Shown here: positions 63,105 to 64,000 of the stretch, piece after piece
How the letters are laid out: the number at the start of each line of letters is the position of its first letter
Numbering within the stretch: the stretch's first letter is position 1
Assembly (NCBI GenBank): GCA_018267955.1
Contig: JAFDXL010000004.1
Span: 4,064 to 68,063, forward strand
Direction of reading: 5' to 3'
Length of the DNA: 64,000 nt
Origin: Bacteroidota bacterium
GTDB taxonomy: Bacteria; Bacteroidota; Bacteroidia; Chitinophagales; Chitinophagaceae
Position numbers and translations under genes: made by a program
Notes under the pieces: model-generated
The model's input: the letters and a program-made list of their open reading frames with translations, nothing else
Databases searched by the model: none
What the model was told of the DNA's origin: nothing

Positions 63105-64000
63105 TTATCGGCTTATCGTAAACAGTTTAGATACAACTCCAGCATCCTTACCATATCTCAATATATAATTTCCGGAAGGAAGTGCAGAAACATCGATCGT
63201 TGTTTTACCATTACCAACATTTTGTTGCTTGTAAACAATCACACCAATATTATTTACAATAAACACATCTCCAACTTGACTAGCTCCAGCCACATCTACA
63301 GCAAGCGTACTATTAGCCGGATTCGGATACAAGGTAAGTTGTGCATTTTTTATGCTTACATTATTAATGCCTAAAGGTATATATAGGTCAGCGGAGTCAG
63401 CACCACAATCGTTGTACATTATCAGTTTCACCTGGTAACCCTTATCATCTGCATATTCGTGTACGGGAGTTAGGGAACTTGAGTTTGTTGCACCATCACC
63501 AAACACCCACAGAAAACGCTTAATATCGCTCGCACCGGCAGCAGAGAAATAATATTTATTACCTGCCTTCTGGTAAGATATTCCGGTTACACTTGGTAAA
63601 GGTTTTGTAATGATATTGATAGTGTCAGACGACGTACAATATTTATCAACCAATACCCAATAACTCTTAGTACCAGGTGCATTCTGAACATTAATAGTTT
63701 GCGTTTGATCACCAGTATTCCATAAATAGCTACCACCGGCAAATCCTGCGTCTAATATCAATGGTATATTTTCACAAGCACTTATATCTGGTCCCAGGTT
63801 AGCTGCCGGTATTGGTCCTGCATAAGCCGTTACTGGCACTTTCGGACTCTCACAGATATCGTTGCTTTTACTGTAGTAAACAGTACCATTAAACGTCATG
63901 TCCTGGTTAGTGCTGCTAAATGAACCACAAAGCCCGGTGCCGGTGTTAATTTGCAGATCGGCATTGGTAAAGCTACTGTTGCCAGTTGTGTACTGGGCAT
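63105..64000 (-). CDS. PKD-domain protein with T9SS tail, C-terminal part (cut by the window edge)
   Basis: The frame is open from the stop at 63105 to the edge at 64000, about 297 codons, and has no start in the window; an ATG at 63899 is internal, since the sequence before it (SFSSTNQD) continues as protein. Seen are a gly-rich part, a segment SYLWNTGDQTQTINV of the kind found in gliding-motility and adhesin repeats, a PKD domain (RFLWVFGDGATNSS, HEYADDKGYQVKLIMYN) and a T9SS tail (LTLYPNPANSTL, SGNYILRYG). It is a large surface protein of which only the end is here. Confidence 0.85.
   Translation of the reverse strand, partial: AQYTTGNSSFTNADLQINTGTGLCGSFSSTNQDMTFNGTVYYSKSNDICESPKVPVTAYAGPIPAANLGPDISACENIPLILDAGFAGGSYLWNTGDQTQTINVQNAPGTKSYWVLVDKYCTSSDTINIITKPLPSVTGISYQKAGNKYYFSAAGASDIKRFLWVFGDGATNSSSLTPVHEYADDKGYQVKLIMYNDCGADSADLYIPLGINNVSIKNAQLTLYPNPANSTLAVDVAGASQVGDVFIVNNIGVIVYKQQNVGNGKTTIDVSALPSGNYILRYGKDAGVVSKLFTISR

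Noticed and set aside
63105-63899. Reading the right-edge gene as complete from ATG 63899
   Set aside because: The frame continues upstream as protein-like sequence to the window edge and the internal ATG has no signal peptide after it.

Overview
The window looks like chromosomal DNA of a Bacteroidota species, most likely of the Chitinophaga group. The signs are many secreted proteins with C-terminal type IX secretion (T9SS) sorting tails, Bacteroidota-type promoters (TTTG, about 19-20 nt, TAnnTTTG), almost no Shine-Dalgarno sequences, a biotin-dependent pyruvate carboxylase, a split methylmalonyl-CoA mutase, two UvrA proteins and AMP nucleosidase. The assignment below phylum level is inference. 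I see no insertion sequence, prophage, CRISPR array, tRNA or rRNA gene inside the window.

Layout. 1-376: no gene, but three minus-strand promoters in tandem that read off the left edge, which suggests a strongly expressed (possibly rRNA) unit there. 0.4-13.8 kb: a methyltransferase, a small membrane protein with the methylmalonyl-CoA mutase large subunit, a DUF3810-like membrane metalloprotease, an adaptor lipoprotein without a pump, ispH, pyruvate carboxylase, an M13 metallopeptidase lipoprotein, an M50-like protein and a DinB-like protein. 13.8-25.1 kb: a secreted M43 protease, very small genes at 13.8, 15.7 and 22.0 kb, an ECF42-like cassette (AhpD-like protein, DGPF/YCII protein, sigma factor), an acyl-CoA dehydrogenase, acetyltransferases, YceI, an OmdA-type protein, a methyltransferase and a T9SS cargo protein. 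25.2-34.4 kb: an acidic protein, the first uvrA, a small GNAT, a double-ATPase oligopeptide-type ABC protein coupled to AMP nucleosidase, a lone HsdR-N nuclease-fold protein, an S41 protease and an N-acetylglucosamine-kinase-like ATPase.

34.5-48.1 kb: an OmpA-family porin, polyprenyl diphosphate synthase, the second (more canonical) uvrA, a secreted reprolysin-like protease, a copper P-type ATPase divergent from tsaE, a LysE-type exporter and a long PurF-like amidotransferase. 48.3-64 kb: a lone T9SS-tail-like mini-protein, an M1 peptidase joined to a probable outer-membrane beta-barrel, an ECF sigma/anti-sigma pair, a membrane pyrophosphatase, three tandem PKD/T9SS surface proteins, a thioesterase with a second OmdA-type protein, and the C-terminal part of another PKD/T9SS protein cut by the right edge.

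Most genes are single units ended by clear hairpin terminators. Plausible operons are AhpD-like/DGPF/sigma, amn/ABC, sigma/anti-sigma, uvrA/GNAT, GNAT/OmdA and OmdA/thioesterase. The region is mainly housekeeping plus secretion. I found no defence island or biosynthetic cluster. The items most worth a second look are the M1-barrel fusion, the tandem PKD paralogs and their shared middle module, the ECF42-like cassette with its candidate promoter and internal terminator, the many start codons placed directly behind -7 boxes, and the uncatalogued micro-proteins.
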